Notes: a model not told the origin generated them from the sequence alone. 64,000 nt of DNA from Gillisia lutea (GCF_021568705.1 NZ_JAKGTH010000006.1:496001-560000); one strand, 5' to 3'. Positions 1-9,444 are shown, counted from the first letter of the stretch. A program made the numbers and translations.

Positions 1-2114
1 ACAGCATTCTCTCCCACTCCTATAGTACCAGGGTAAATTTCACTTACCTCCCTGTTATTTCCAAGCCTGTAGATAACCGGAATATTGGATTGTGGCTCCC
101 CTCCAAAATTCTCTATGGTTACAGTGACATCTTCTGCGGAAGATAAAGTTAATCCGGTATATGGCGAATCTATAGACGTTATACCCACATCTTTTGGGAA
201 TAAATTCTTCACATTTACAGTTAAAGCATCATTTTCAGAATTTTGATCGCCTTCTAAGTTGGTTGTTATAATAAACTCATATAACTGACCAACAACCGAT
301 AGATTAGAGGGTGTAGAAAAAGTGAAATCTACTGAGGTTGTTCCCGCAACACTCCCAGTAAAGGTTTCTGTAACAGTTTGCCCGCCATTAACACTATAAC
401 TTACAGGGAAATTAGACTGAGTGGCTTCTCCAAAATTCCTAATGGTCACTGTAACAGCTTCAGATGATCCTAAAGTGGAGCTTACGGGATCTACTAAGGC
501 TATTATACCTACATCATTGGCAACATCGGCTGCTAGTTTAAAAACTCCAACCTTATTTTTTCTGTTTGGCGCTTCAAAATATTCTCCATTATGCCAAAAG
601 CTGATATCATCGGCAGGGTCTACAGTTAAATGTGCATAATCACCATATCTCGAGGAAGGGTCAGGGCTTCTGCCTTCTACAATAGTAGATTCTTTTACAG
701 TCATAAGCCCTAACGGGTCGTTGGAATATCGACCTGTGTAACGCAGGGAGGGAAATATGGGAGTTTCAGGACTATCGTCCAACACTGTAAACGCCAAGCC
801 AATATTTCCATTCTTATCCATTCCCATACTTCCGCTGAATCTATCGCTTTTATCAGGAGCATACGTACCTTCCTGATATACGCTCCATGCTCCACCGTTT
901 CTATCTTGCCGTAATTCGTACCATCGTATTCCGGCATGTTCGGCAGCGGTTGGATCTATATCTACTACAAAATTCATTACTGCCGAGTTATAGCCCGGAA
1001 ACCTTCTATACTGAGTCATGTACATCATGGTAGCTTGTAAAACATCCAGATCTGGAGCCTCCCCAGGCTGCGATAAATTAGAAAATGCACCTCCATCAAA
1101 AGTGGCAATAAAAGGACTTACACCACTTGCAGGTCCTAACTCCTGAGACTCAGCAATGGTAGAATTTGCCGGCACATTCCAGTCTACATTTATATTCCAT
1201 ATTTTTAAATGGTCTTCAGACACCCCAGCCCACGCATCATCTTGCATGAAAACAATTGGAGAATTTCCCTTTGGAGGTATTTCTCCACCCATAGCATGAA
1301 AACCTGCAGGACTATAAAATCCATTTGTATTTATACCGGGAAGCGGAAAAGACACCACCTTAGCGGTGGCTCCCGTTAACATTTTATCTCTTTCAAAAAC
1401 ATATACTACCTGACTGGTACTGGCCGTATTTGAATTTTTATTGGTGGTTACATAATAGCCATCGCTCCAAACAGAAATCTTTGGATAATCTGGTAAAGCC
1501 CCACCCGTAGGAAATCTATACGTATTCCAGCCATCATTCACCGGATCGGACCCTTTTGAGACTGCCACTAAAAAACTCTCCGGTGTATCACTAAATTGGG
1601 TTATAAGAAACCTATCTGCAAATTCATCATATAAAATAATTGGGTCTCCTAAAGTTTCATTAGAAAATTCTCCACCAATACTAGCTAAGGAAGCAGGAGG
1701 CGAGACCTGATTTCCATTTTTATCAAATATTGAAAATGCAGAGTTCCAGCCATTAACGTAATGATTTGGCCCGGCCGCCCCGGTAGGATCGGTAGGAGTG
1801 GAACGAGAAGTTGCTGCATCAAAAGTTAATTTTGGTTCCTTTACAGGAAGTTTTCCGAATTCTTTTTGACGAGTTTTATCTAAGGCCTTGGGCAAGCCTT
1901 TCCCAGGAACAACTTTATTAATTCCACGATTTCTGGGATTAAACAATTTATATTCTGAAGAAGGGGCCTTTAGCTTTCTTTTACTAATTGCTGAAACCTC
2001 TACTGCTTTTGCAGAATCTATATAAACCGGTCCCGAAATTTCTCTTTTTTGAGCTGTAGCCTGAAAAGAGGCCAAGAATAACATCAGGCTTAAAATAGGT
2101 ACTATTTTAATCAT
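1..2114 (-). CDS. Large secreted protein with CARDB-like repeats (3' end outside window)
   Basis: About 704 residues are visible, and the reading frame stays open to the window edge, so the C-terminus is missing. It begins with a typical Sec signal peptide ending in ATAQ (residues 1-22). The middle part (about 80-490) reads like a secreted beta-propeller-type region (TGAAGPNHYVN, GGEFSNETLGDP, WYELRQDRNGGAWSVYQEG). From about residue 525, two repeats of about 105 residues start with DVGI and contain VTVTIxNFGexxQSNxPV, the pattern of CARDB/Ig-like extracellular domains. Proteins of this shape in Flavobacteriaceae usually end in a type IX secretion sorting domain; that part is not visible. Enzymatic function not recognised. 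Confidence 0.85.
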   Translation of the reverse strand, partial: MIKIVPILSLMLFLASFQATAQKREISGPVYIDSAKAVEVSAISKRKLKAPSSEYKLFNPRNRGINKVVPGKGLPKALDKTRQKEFGKLPVKEPKLTFDAATSRSTPTDPTGAAGPNHYVNGWNSAFSIFDKNGNQVSPPASLASIGGEFSNETLGDPIILYDEFADRFLITQFSDTPESFLVAVSKGSDPVNDGWNTYRFPTGGALPDYPKISVWSDGYYVTTNKNSNTASTSQVVYVFERDKMLTGATAKVVSFPLPGINTNGFYSPAGFHAMGGEIPPKGNSPIVFMQDDAWAGVSEDHLKIWNINVDWNVPANSTIAESQELGPASGVSPFIATFDGGAFSNLSQPGEAPDLDVLQATMMYMTQYRRFPGYNSAVMNFVVDIDPTAAEHAGIRWYELRQDRNGGAWSVYQEGTYAPDKSDRFSGSMGMDKNGNIGLAFTVLDDSPETPIFPSLRYTGRYSNDPLGLMTVKESTIVEGRSPDPSSRYGDYAHLTVDPADDISFWHNGEYFEAPNRKNKVGVFKLAADVANDVGIIALVDPVSSTLGSSEAVTVTIRNFGEATQSNFPVSYSVNGGQTVTETFTGSVAGTTSVDFTFSTPSNLSVVGQLYEFIITTNLEGDQNSENDALTVNVKNLFPKDVGITSIDSPYTGLTLSSAEDVTVTIENFGGEPQSNIPVIYRLGNNREVSEIYPGTIGVGENA

Positions 2115-2249
2115 ATTTTTCAATAAAAAAGCAAATCGCCATTACGAGTTTAAAAATAGGCATTTATTAAACAAATGAGGTAGGGGCATATTAATTTTAA
2201 GCAAATCTATGCAGGTAAATCCTATATATAACTAAGATAGAGGTAAAAC

Positions 2250-2288
2250 AAAAAAGCTGCACTTCCAAAATGAAAATGCAGCTTTTTT
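2250..2288 (-). terminator. Rho-independent terminator of glyS
   Basis: A perfect 12-bp stem (2250-2261 pairs with 2277-2288, core GCTGCA/TGCAGC) with a 15-nt loop is flanked by A-runs and T-runs. It lies 17 bp past the glyS stop codon in the direction of transcription. Confidence 0.85.
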
Positions 2289-2304
2289 ATACATTAGAAA
2301 TAAT

Positions 2305-3846
2305 CTAACTATTTCCCATCCATTTCTTGAAGTTAACTTCAGCATCGATTATTGAAGCTAACTCAGAGATTAGAACTCTTTTCTGAATCATTGTATCTCT
2401 ATATCTTACGGTAACCGATTTATCCTGAAGTGAATCATGATCTACCGTTATACACAATGGGGTTCCAGCTGCATCTTGACGGCGATACCTTCTTCCAATG
2501 GCATCTTTCTCATCATATTGTACTTTGAAATTCCACTTTAATTCATCTATAATTTCCTGGGCCAATTCGGGTAGGCCATCTTTTTTAACCAAAGGTAGGA
2601 TGGCTGCTTTTGTAGGAGCTAAAATAGCCGGTAATTTCAGTACCGTTCTACTGCTTCCATCTTCCAGTGTTTCATCTTTTAAAGAAGAAGATAATACCGC
2701 AAGGAACATTCTATCTAATCCGATAGAGGTTTCAACTACGTAAGGCACATAATTCTCATTTAATTCTGGATCAAAAAATCGTAATTTTTTACCTGAATGC
2801 TCTTCATGTGCTTTCAAATCGAAATCTGTACGAGAGTGAATTCCTTCCAATTCTTTAAACCCAAATGGGAAATTGAATTCTATATCTGCAGCTGCATTAG
2901 CATAATGAGCTAATTTATCATGATCGTGAAAACGGTAATTCTCTTCGCCTAAATTAAGAGAATAGTGCCATTTGAGACGTGTTTCTTTCCAGTGCTCATA
3001 CCATTTTAACTCTTCTCCCGGACGCACAAAAAATTGCATTTCCATCTGCTCAAATTCACGCATTCTGAAGATGAATTGTCTTGCAACAATCTCATTTCTA
3101 AACGCCTTTCCCGTTTGAGCAATTCCAAATGGAATTTTCATTCTTCCGGTTTTTTGAACATTGGAAAAGTTTACAAAAATCCCTTGCGCTGTTTCCGGTC
3201 TCAAATAAAGATCAGACGAAGTATCTGCAGAAGCACCCATTTTTGTTCCAAACATTAAATTGAACTGACGCACATCTGTCCAATTTTTAGAACCTGTATC
3301 TGGATCGGCGATTTCCAGTTCTTCTATAAGCGCCTTTACATCAACTAAGTCCTCATTAGTAAGCGAACGTCCAAGACGTTCTAATATTTCTTTACGCTGA
3401 GATAGATACCTAATAACCCTATCGTTAGTAGAAACAAATTCTTCCTCATTAAAGGCATCTCCAAAACGTTTTTTAGCCTTGTCTATCTCCTTCTGCGCTT
3501 TTTGTAATAATTTTTCAGCATAATCTTCCACCAAAACATCGGCACGATAGCGCTTTTTGGAATCTTTATTATCTATTAGCGGGTCGTTAAAAGCATCAAC
3601 GTGACCAGAAGCTTTCCAAGTTTTAGGATGCATTAGAATAGACGCATCTATTCCAACTATATTTTGATGCAGTTGCACCATGCTTTTCCACCAGTACTCC
3701 CGAATGTTCTTTTTAAGTTCGGCACCATTCTGACCGTAGTCGTAAACTGCACTTAAACCATCGTAAATCTCGCTTGATGCGAATATATACCCATACTCTT
3801 TGGCATGGGAAATCACATTTTTAAATAAATCTTCTTGTTTTGCCAT
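2305..3846 (-). CDS. glyS: Glycyl-tRNA synthetase, dimeric class II type
   Basis: This enzyme charges tRNA-Gly with glycine in the cytoplasm. At 513 aa it matches the single-chain alpha2 GlyRS, not the bacterial alpha/beta tetramer. Visible marks are the N-terminal GYIFASSEIYDGLSAVYDYG, class II motif 2 (FRNEIVARQFIFRMREFEQ), the glycine-specific LRPETAQGIFVNF, motif 3 (IGLDRMFLAVL) and a C-terminal anticodon-binding domain. I start at MAKQEDLF. The frame stays open 33 bp further upstream to an ATG at 3879, but that stretch runs through the hairpin and U-tract of the preceding terminator and through the -7 promoter element, so it cannot be the translated start. The start codon is only 4 nt after the -7 element. 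Confidence 0.96.
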   Translation of the reverse strand: MAKQEDLFKNVISHAKEYGYIFASSEIYDGLSAVYDYGQNGAELKKNIREYWWKSMVQLHQNIVGIDASILMHPKTWKASGHVDAFNDPLIDNKDSKKRYRADVLVEDYAEKLLQKAQKEIDKAKKRFGDAFNEEEFVSTNDRVIRYLSQRKEILERLGRSLTNEDLVDVKALIEELEIADPDTGSKNWTDVRQFNLMFGTKMGASADTSSDLYLRPETAQGIFVNFSNVQKTGRMKIPFGIAQTGKAFRNEIVARQFIFRMREFEQMEMQFFVRPGEELKWYEHWKETRLKWHYSLNLGEENYRFHDHDKLAHYANAAADIEFNFPFGFKELEGIHSRTDFDLKAHEEHSGKKLRFFDPELNENYVPYVVETSIGLDRMFLAVLSSSLKDETLEDGSSRTVLKLPAILAPTKAAILPLVKKDGLPELAQEIIDELKWNFKVQYDEKDAIGRRYRRQDAAGTPLCITVDHDSLQDKSVTVRYRDTMIQKRVLISELASIIDAEVNFKKWMGNS

Positions 3847-3850
3847 ACTG

Positions 3851-3883
3851 CAAAAATAAAAAAACCGCCTTGATAACAACCAA
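3851..3883 (-). promoter_or_regulatory. glyS promoter embedded in the upstream terminator
   Basis: On the minus strand TATTTTTG (3851-3858) matches the Bacteroidetes -7 consensus TAnnTTTG exactly. TTG triplets at 3877-3879 and 3881-3883 lie 18 and 22 nt upstream, within the accepted 17-23 nt spacing. Both TTGs fall inside the hairpin that ends the preceding gene. Only 4 nt separate the element from the glyS ATG. Confidence 0.7.
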
Positions 3884-3890
3884 GGCGGTT
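3853..3890 (-). terminator. Rho-independent terminator of the coiled-coil protein gene
   Basis: A perfect 10-bp stem (AACCGCCTTG at 3863-3872 pairs with CAAGGCGGTT at 3881-3890) with an 8-nt loop is followed on the minus strand by a T-rich tract (3853-3862). It overlaps the glyS promoter. Confidence 0.85.
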
Positions 3891-3909
3891 CCTGATTTTT
3901 AAATATTTG

Positions 3910-4794
3910 TTATCTTAAGCTGAAAGAGGAGGTTCCAATTAATTGAGCCCCGGCGTACACATATACTTTATAAGTACCTTCTAACAATCTTTCCTTTTTA
4001 GTATTAGACAATATACACACATCTAACTCTTCATTTTCGTAGAAGATTTTAGAAGATGCGCTATACACCATTACACCACCATCGTGCTGTACGGCTATTT
4101 CATCGCCTACAAGTTCATTTTCAGGATTGTAAACCTGTACATACATATTCTTTTCTCCGGCTGCCGCTAAGGCATTCTCGGTAACTGTAAAACAAGTTCT
4201 TATCTGGTCTATCCTGTTTGTGCGGTCATTCTCAACCAGTTTTCCACTGTTTCTAACAATTACCCCCTCACCTTTTAAAGAAGTAACTTTTAATTGAGCA
4301 GCTCTATCTACTTTAGTTGAAAGACTCTGATTGGTTTGTTGCAAAGAATCAGATACTCGAACTTTTTCTGCCAGTACAGTATTTGTACTATCTATCGTAG
4401 TAGCCAAAAGCCTGTTTTGATTACTCAAGCTATCCACCACTCTAAACAGTCTATCTTTTTCGCTTTTTAAATTTCCTATTTCTCTTCTATATCTGGAGAT
4501 CATTACCAGATTAGCGTCATTGTCTTTCACTGAATCTAATAAAACTGCAATACGCTGGCGCGCATCAACAAGGTCTTGATCCATTACATCGTTGGTAGCA
4601 ATGGCTTCGTCATACTTAACTATTAAATCATTTAATTCATCTTCAATAACAGCTTTTTCCTTTTGAAGAATCTCTTTATTTTCCTTTTCCTCGTTATAAA
4701 ATTTAACCGTATAAATACCTAAGGCTAATAATGCTACAGCCAAAATACCGGTTAAGATCTTAAGTGCGGTATTACTCTTTTTTTCGGTCATCAT
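3910..4794 (-). CDS. Membrane-anchored coiled-coil protein, unknown function
   Basis: Family not recognised. The 294-aa product begins MMTEKKSN, then has one hydrophobic segment (about residues 11-30) followed by a long charged, heptad-like region (about 33-165) predicted to form a coiled coil, and a C-terminal beta-rich domain of about 110 residues (TSLKGEGVIVRNSGKLVEND onward). One TM followed by periplasmic coiled coil plus a globular end suggests an envelope structural or cell-division-type protein, but this is inference. The frame is open 39 bp further upstream; I chose the MM pair just before the TM segment because the extra residues have no recognisable feature. It is divergent from comF and transcribed towards glyS, with its own terminator. 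Confidence 0.8.
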   Translation of the reverse strand: MMTEKKSNTALKILTGILAVALLALGIYTVKFYNEEKENKEILQKEKAVIEDELNDLIVKYDEAIATNDVMDQDLVDARQRIAVLLDSVKDNDANLVMISRYRREIGNLKSEKDRLFRVVDSLSNQNRLLATTIDSTNTVLAEKVRVSDSLQQTNQSLSTKVDRAAQLKVTSLKGEGVIVRNSGKLVENDRTNRIDQIRTCFTVTENALAAAGEKNMYVQVYNPENELVGDEIAVQHDGGVMVYSASSKIFYENEELDVCILSNTKKERLLEGTYKVYVYAGAQLIGTSSFSLR

Positions 4795-4855
4795 ATTTTG
4801 AAATTTAGTTTGTAAATTTATGAGTTTAAGCACGCAAATTACAATTCATTAACAA

Positions 4856-5536
4856 ATGTTTCACGATTTAATCAATTTATTTTATCCTGAATCCTGTGCG
4901 ATTTGCGGATCAAATCTTGCTAAAAATGAACATATTATGTGTGTTCTTTGTCTACATGATATCCCTGTCACCAATTATCATCTTGATAACGACAATCCTG
5001 TTAAAAAAGTATTTTACGGTAGAGTTGAAATAGAAAACGCTTGCGAACTCCTTCTATTTAGAAAGAAGGGAGCCGTTCAGAAATTGATACACGAACTTAA
5101 ATACAAAGGAAGACAGGAAGTTGGAGTATTCCTAGGAAATTGGCTTGGCACCGAACTCTCTATGCTTCCAAAATATAAAGAAATTGATGTTGTCATTCCC
5201 GTACCACTACATAAAATAAAACAACGGGAAAGAGGCTATAATCAGGTAGAAGGTTTTGGCAAACAATTAGCAACTAGTTTAAACATTCCTTATTTAGATA
5301 ATGTCCTGTTTAAAACTTCAGTTTCCGGCTCTCAAACCATAAAAGCACGATTTGCCAGATGGGGCACTATTGAAGAAACTCTTATCATGAAAAATCCCGA
5401 CTTAATTACTAACAAACATATTCTTCTTGTAGACGACCTTGTTACTACCGGAGCAACTTTAGAAGCATGTGCTAATGTACTTAAAAAGGCTTCAGGCGTT
5501 AAAATAAGCATTGCAACTATGGCTTATACCGGTTAA
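4856..5536 (+). CDS. comF: ComF family phosphoribosyltransferase-like protein
   Basis: ComF proteins are cytoplasmic phosphoribosyltransferase-fold proteins linked to DNA uptake in transformable bacteria. This one (226 aa, usual length) has the N-terminal zinc-ribbon pair CxxC (SCAICG) and CxxC (CVLCLHDIP), the internal RERGYNQVEGF motif, and the C-terminal PRPP-binding loop HILLVDDLVTTGATLEAC. The first ATG lies 61 bp from the divergent coiled-coil gene. No other competence genes are adjacent, so the role in uptake is by family only. Confidence 0.93.
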   Translation: MFHDLINLFYPESCAICGSNLAKNEHIMCVLCLHDIPVTNYHLDNDNPVKKVFYGRVEIENACELLLFRKKGAVQKLIHELKYKGRQEVGVFLGNWLGTELSMLPKYKEIDVVIPVPLHKIKQRERGYNQVEGFGKQLATSLNIPYLDNVLFKTSVSGSQTIKARFARWGTIEETLIMKNPDLITNKHILLVDDLVTTGATLEACANVLKKASGVKISIATMAYTG

Positions 5537-5581
5537 CAAAATAAAAAATAATTGTTTCTTTGCTTAAAATTTCCATATTTA

Positions 5582-7192
5582 ATGAAAAAGTATCTTTCAC
5601 CGTTGACCTTAGTGCTTTTTACGCTGCTTTTTGTGCAATGTGCAAAGAAAGGAACTCCTACCGGAGGAGAGAAAGATGTGCTGCCTCCAAAATATGTAAG
5701 AGCGACTCCCGAGAATTATTCGGTTAATTTTAAAGATGATGAAATACGTATCTATTTCAATGAATATATAAAACTGAACAAAGCACAGGAGCAAATAATA
5801 TTTTCTCCCCCAATGGATCCAAAACCGGAAATTACCCCTTTGGGAAATGCCAGCAAGTACATCAAAATAAAATTAAACGATACGCTTAAAGAAAATACTA
5901 CCTATGCCTTTAATTTTGGCACCAGCGTAGTAGATAATAATGAAAACAATCCGTTACCTTATTTCAGCTATGTTTTTTCTACAGGGAGTTACATAGATTC
6001 GCTGTCAGTAACCGGAACGGTTTCTGATGCCTTATTAAAGCAAGCAGAGCCATTTATTTCTGTAATGCTATATGAGATTAATGATACCTACTCTGATTCC
6101 TTGGTTTACACTACTCCTCCTCGCTATATCACAAATACACTGGATAGTTTAAAGACCTTCAGCTTAAACAATTTAAAAGCAGGAACCTATCAATTAGTAG
6201 CTCTTAAAGATCTTAATAACAATTATAAATTTGACCCCGCAAAGGAAAAAATCGCTTTTTTAGAGACACCTATAACCATTCCTACAGATTCCTCTTTCAA
6301 TTTAACGCTGTTTAAGGAGGAGCTTGCATTCAAGCCGGAACGCCCAAAACAACTCGCCAAGCAAAAGATTCTTATTGGATATCGAGGAAAACTTTCTCTA
6401 GATAGTTTAACACTAAATCCTGTTACCAATACCCCGTCAAACTTTGAATATCGCTTTACCAAGGTTGCCGACAAGGACAGTTTACACTTGTGGATAAAAC
6501 CCGCCATTGAACAAGACAGTCTTAAATTTGAACTTATTTCATCAAAAAAAAGAGATACTCTGCTTACACGTTTAAGTGAAATGCCAAAAGATTCTCTAAT
6601 TATTACCACTGAACCTTCCGGTAATATTGAATTCAATAATGATTTTATAATAAAAGGAAATACGCCTTTGACAGGAAAAAATGATTCCCTGATTCGTATA
6701 ATAAACAAGGACTCGCTACCTATAGATTTCACTTCGCAAATAAGACCTCTCGATAATAGTATTCGTATAAAATTTGAAAAGAAAGAGAGTGAATCCTACC
6801 AAATTAGCCTTTTCCCAGGTGCAGTTACCGATTTTTACGAGGCCACCAATGATACAATTGTTAAAGTGCTTAGAACAAAAGCTTTTGCCGACTATGGCAA
6901 CATCACCCTTAACCTTCAAAATGTGAGAGAATTTCCAGTTATCGTACAGCTAACAGATGAAAAGGGAGCTGTAAAATCGGAGCTATACAGTACTTCAGAG
7001 AGCCGCTTAAGGTTCAGCAACATCAATCCCGGAAAATATCTTATTCGCGTGATTTACGATAGCAATTCTAATAAGAAATGGGATACCGGTAATTATTTAA
7101 AAAGAATCAAACCCGAAGAGATCATTTACTTTCCGGAGATTATGGAAGTGCGTGCAAATTGGGATATCAATCAGACATTTATTCTAAAGTAA
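5582..7192 (+). CDS. Lipoprotein with N-terminal Ig-like (Big_5) domain
   Basis: The 536-aa product starts with a lipoprotein signal (MKKYLSPL, lipobox LFVQC with Cys20), followed by KKGTPTGGEKD. The region of about residues 25-135 (PPKYVRATPENYSVNF, IRIYFNEYIKL, TYAFNFGTSVVDNNE) matches the Ig-like Big_5/SbsA domain common in Bacteroidetes lipoproteins. A second beta-rich part contains KLKDLNNNYKFDP-like calcium-type loops (DLNNNYKFD near residue 215; DSNSNKKWD near 505). A longer frame begins 30 bp upstream but would put ten residues before the signal. Function unknown; outer-membrane location is inferred from the lipobox. The end overlaps the convergent amidase gene by 14 bp. Confidence 0.88.
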   Translation: MKKYLSPLTLVLFTLLFVQCAKKGTPTGGEKDVLPPKYVRATPENYSVNFKDDEIRIYFNEYIKLNKAQEQIIFSPPMDPKPEITPLGNASKYIKIKLNDTLKENTTYAFNFGTSVVDNNENNPLPYFSYVFSTGSYIDSLSVTGTVSDALLKQAEPFISVMLYEINDTYSDSLVYTTPPRYITNTLDSLKTFSLNNLKAGTYQLVALKDLNNNYKFDPAKEKIAFLETPITIPTDSSFNLTLFKEELAFKPERPKQLAKQKILIGYRGKLSLDSLTLNPVTNTPSNFEYRFTKVADKDSLHLWIKPAIEQDSLKFELISSKKRDTLLTRLSEMPKDSLIITTEPSGNIEFNNDFIIKGNTPLTGKNDSLIRIINKDSLPIDFTSQIRPLDNSIRIKFEKKESESYQISLFPGAVTDFYEATNDTIVKVLRTKAFADYGNITLNLQNVREFPVIVQLTDEKGAVKSELYSTSESRLRFSNINPGKYLIRVIYDSNSNKKWDTGNYLKRIKPEEIIYFPEIMEVRANWDINQTFILK

Positions 7193-7958
7193 ATCGATCT
7201 CTATCTGCTAGGAATTTTAAATTATTGCGAGTTGAACTAATATGCTCATTTTTTAGCCGAATTACCTGGGTAAATTCATCAGATCGATTATTAGAAAAAA
7301 GCGGAGCTCCAAGACTGTCATATGCTGCAGTATGTCCATTATAATTATACTCATTTCCATCCATTCCTGTGCGATTTACCCCAATACAATAAGCCATATT
7401 TTCAATAGCTCTGGCCTGTAAAAGAATATCCCAAGCATGGATGCGGGTTTCCGGCCAGTTTGCCACATACAATAGCATATCGTAATCTTCGGTGTTTCGT
7501 GACCATACAGGAAACCGTAGATCGTAACATATTAGAGGACATATTTTCCAACCTTTATATTCTACGATAAGTCTATTTTTTCCTGCGGCATAAGTTTCAT
7601 TTTCCTTTGCTAAGGTGAAAGTATGGCGCTTATCATACTTTTCGAAAGAACCATCCGGAAATACAAAATAAAGCCTGTTATAGAACTGCTCTCCTTCTTT
7701 TACTATAAGACTGCCCGTAATAGCTACCTTTTTACTATTAGCTATTTCCTGCATCCAGTTAAAAGCTTTTCCGTTGGGTTCTTCATAGAGAGATTCAGCA
7801 TTCATAGAAAAACCTGTGCTAAACATTTCAGGCAGCACTATTAAATCTACTTCCTCCTGGATATCATCGATTTTCTTAGAAAACACCTCTAAATTCTGTT
7901 CAGGATTTTCCCAAATCAGGTCTGCCTGAATAACTGCTACGTTTAAATTTTGCTCCAT
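7179..7958 (-). CDS. Nitrilase-superfamily amidase (omega-amidase/YafV-like)
   Basis: Carbon-nitrogen hydrolases of this branch hydrolyse omega-amides of alpha-keto acids such as alpha-ketoglutaramate. The Glu-Lys-Cys triad is visible: Glu in LIVLPEMFSTGF, Lys in EKYDKRHTFT, Cys in CPLICYDLRFPVW. Also typical are YVANWPETR and ENMAYCIGVNRTG. From MEQNLNVAVIQADL the length is 259 aa, the family norm. The open frame runs 126 bp further upstream, but those codons overlap the divergent DUF1440-like gene and have no homologous character. The omega-amidase label is the most likely subclass, not proven. Confidence 0.92.
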   Translation of the reverse strand: MEQNLNVAVIQADLIWENPEQNLEVFSKKIDDIQEEVDLIVLPEMFSTGFSMNAESLYEEPNGKAFNWMQEIANSKKVAITGSLIVKEGEQFYNRLYFVFPDGSFEKYDKRHTFTLAKENETYAAGKNRLIVEYKGWKICPLICYDLRFPVWSRNTEDYDMLLYVANWPETRIHAWDILLQARAIENMAYCIGVNRTGMDGNEYNYNGHTAAYDSLGAPLFSNNRSDEFTQVIRLKNEHISSTRNNLKFLADRDRFTLE

Positions 7959-8057
7959 ATGTAAAGCTATTAAATTTCGAATTCCTGCTGCTAAATGCAT
8001 GTTAAAAGATTGCATTGGAGGGAGAATATAAATAGTTTTATTTAAAATTCCAGCGTT

Positions 8058-8561
8058 ATGAACATCGACACTTTTTTTAAACAAAACTCTTTTGCCTCTA
8101 GCACCTCGCGAGGTTTAATTTCCGGTTTTATTGGCGGTTTAGCGGGAACGGCAGTTAAAAGCTTAATTGAAGGAGTTTTACCGGTTAGGAAAATTGAACA
8201 GAAGTCGGCACAATTAAAAATTGTAGACGATCTCTCTACCAAAATAACGGGCAGCCCTATAAGTCAGCAAAATGAAGTTTTAGCTGAGCAATTGGTGAAT
8301 TTCCCTTTTGGAGGAAGTATAGGAGCGGCGTATGGATACGGGAAAAAGGATAAAGATCAAATGCGGTTAATTGATGGAGCTATTTTTGGTGCTACCACTT
8401 GGGTTTCTACTCATGAAACTTCATTACCAATTATGGGACTGGAATCAAAACCTACCAACATCCCCATTAAAATGCAGGCAAATGAGCTATTTGCACATTT
8501 AGCTTTTGGTATTACTACAGAGCTGGTGCGAAGTCTTGTGAACGAACGTTTAAAGAAATAA
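8058..8561 (+). CDS. DUF1440/YagU-like membrane protein
   Basis: A 167-aa protein with glycine-rich hydrophobic stretches (GLISGFIGGLAGTAVKSLIEG at about 19-39, SIGAAYGYG at about 87) and a C-terminal ANELFAHLAFGITTELVR pattern typical of DUF1440 (E. coli YagU, reported to contribute to acid resistance). The family match is from memory of the pattern and is moderate. It is divergent from the amidase and followed by a strong bidirectional terminator. Confidence 0.8.
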   Translation: MNIDTFFKQNSFASSTSRGLISGFIGGLAGTAVKSLIEGVLPVRKIEQKSAQLKIVDDLSTKITGSPISQQNEVLAEQLVNFPFGGSIGAAYGYGKKDKDQMRLIDGAIFGATTWVSTHETSLPIMGLESKPTNIPIKMQANELFAHLAFGITTELVRSLVNERLKK

Positions 8562-8577
8562 TCACTATTTTATAAAT

Positions 8578-8610
8578 AAAAAACCCGAGTTTTATTTACT
8601 CGGGTTTTTT
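8578..8610. terminator. Bidirectional terminator between DUF1440-like gene and sdhB
   Basis: AAAAAACCCGAGT (8578-8590) pairs perfectly with ACTCGGGTTTTTT (8598-8610) around a 7-nt loop, with T-runs on either strand. It serves the convergent genes on both sides. Confidence 0.92.
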
Positions 8611-8633
8611 ATTTATATGTGTTTTAAAACGTA

Positions 8634-9377
8634 TTATTTCACACTCGCTTTTAGATACTCTCGGTTCATTCTTGCGATATTTTCTAGAGAGATCCCTTTA
8701 GGACATTCTATTTCGCAAGCTCCAGTATTGGTACAGTTACCAAATCCTTCCTTATCCATTTGCTCTACCATTGCCAGTACACGGCGATCTGCTTCTACTT
8801 CTCCTTGTGGCAATAAGGCAAACTGACTTACTTTAGCTGAAGTAAATAGCATAGCACTTGCATTCTTACAGGCTGCTACACACGCCCCACATCCAATACA
8901 AGTTGCTGCATTAAAAGAATCATCAGCATTTTCCTTTTTAATAGGAATAGAGTTTGCGTCTATCGTATTTCCAGAAGTATTCACAGAAACATACCCATAT
9001 GCCTGCTGAATTCTATCAAAAGAAGTACGATCTACAATAAGGTCTTTTATAACCGGGAAGGCAGTAGCTCTAAAAGGTTCGATAACAATAGTATCTCCAT
9101 CTTTAAAAGTACGCATGTGAAGTTGACAGGTAGTGATCAATTTATCAGGACCGTGCGGCTCTCCATTGATTTGCAGTGAACAGGCACCACAAATTCCTTC
9201 ACGACAATCGTGATCAAATTCTACCGGTTGCTCACCTTTATTTACCAAGTCCTCATTAAGCACATCTAACATTTCAAGAAAAGACATATCTCCGTCTATT
9301 CCATCAATGATATAATCTACCATTTTCCCTTTAGCTTTGGCATTTTCTTGACGCCATATTTTTAATGTAAGCTTCAT
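8634..9377 (-). CDS. sdhB: Succinate dehydrogenase/fumarate reductase iron-sulfur subunit
   Basis: Electron-transfer subunit of complex II, passing electrons from the SdhA flavin to the membrane quinone site. Three cluster motifs are visible: [2Fe-2S] CREGICGAC with a further Cys in TTCQLHM, [4Fe-4S] [11 protein letters not shown], and [3Fe-4S] [15 protein letters not shown]. From [10 protein letters not shown] it is 247 aa, as in Bacteroidetes and epsilon-type enzymes. The frame extends 51 bp upstream, but the shorter start fits the family. Last gene of sdhCAB, 67 bp after sdhA. Confidence 0.96.
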   Translation of the reverse strand: MKLTLKIWRQENAKAKGKMVDYIIDGIDGDMSFLEMLDVLNEDLVNKGEQPVEFDHDCREGICGACSLQINGEPHGPDKLITTCQLHMRTFKDGDTIVIEPFRATAFPVIKDLIVDRTSFDRIQQAYGYVSVNTSGNTIDANSIPIKKENADDSFNAATCIGCGACVAACKNASAMLFTSAKVSQFALLPQGEVEADRRVLAMVEQMDKEGFGNCTNTGACEIECPKGISLENIARMNREYLKASVK

Positions 9378-9444
9378 ATTTTCAATTTGAAGATTTAAAG
9401 ATTTGTTGATGCGCATGTATGAGCACATTTACCAAAGCTTCAAA

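Noticed and set aside
421-937. Short open frames on both strands (421-639 plus, 710-937 minus)
   Set aside because: Both lie within the truncated large secreted protein in other frames; they lack signals or family features.
6223-6919. Antisense open frames of 169 and 67 aa
   Set aside because: They are shadows of the Ig-like lipoprotein gene, with no start signal and no domain.
7959-8084. Longer N-terminus for the amidase
   Set aside because: It would overlap the divergent DUF1440-like gene and precede the family start MEQNLNVAVIQ.
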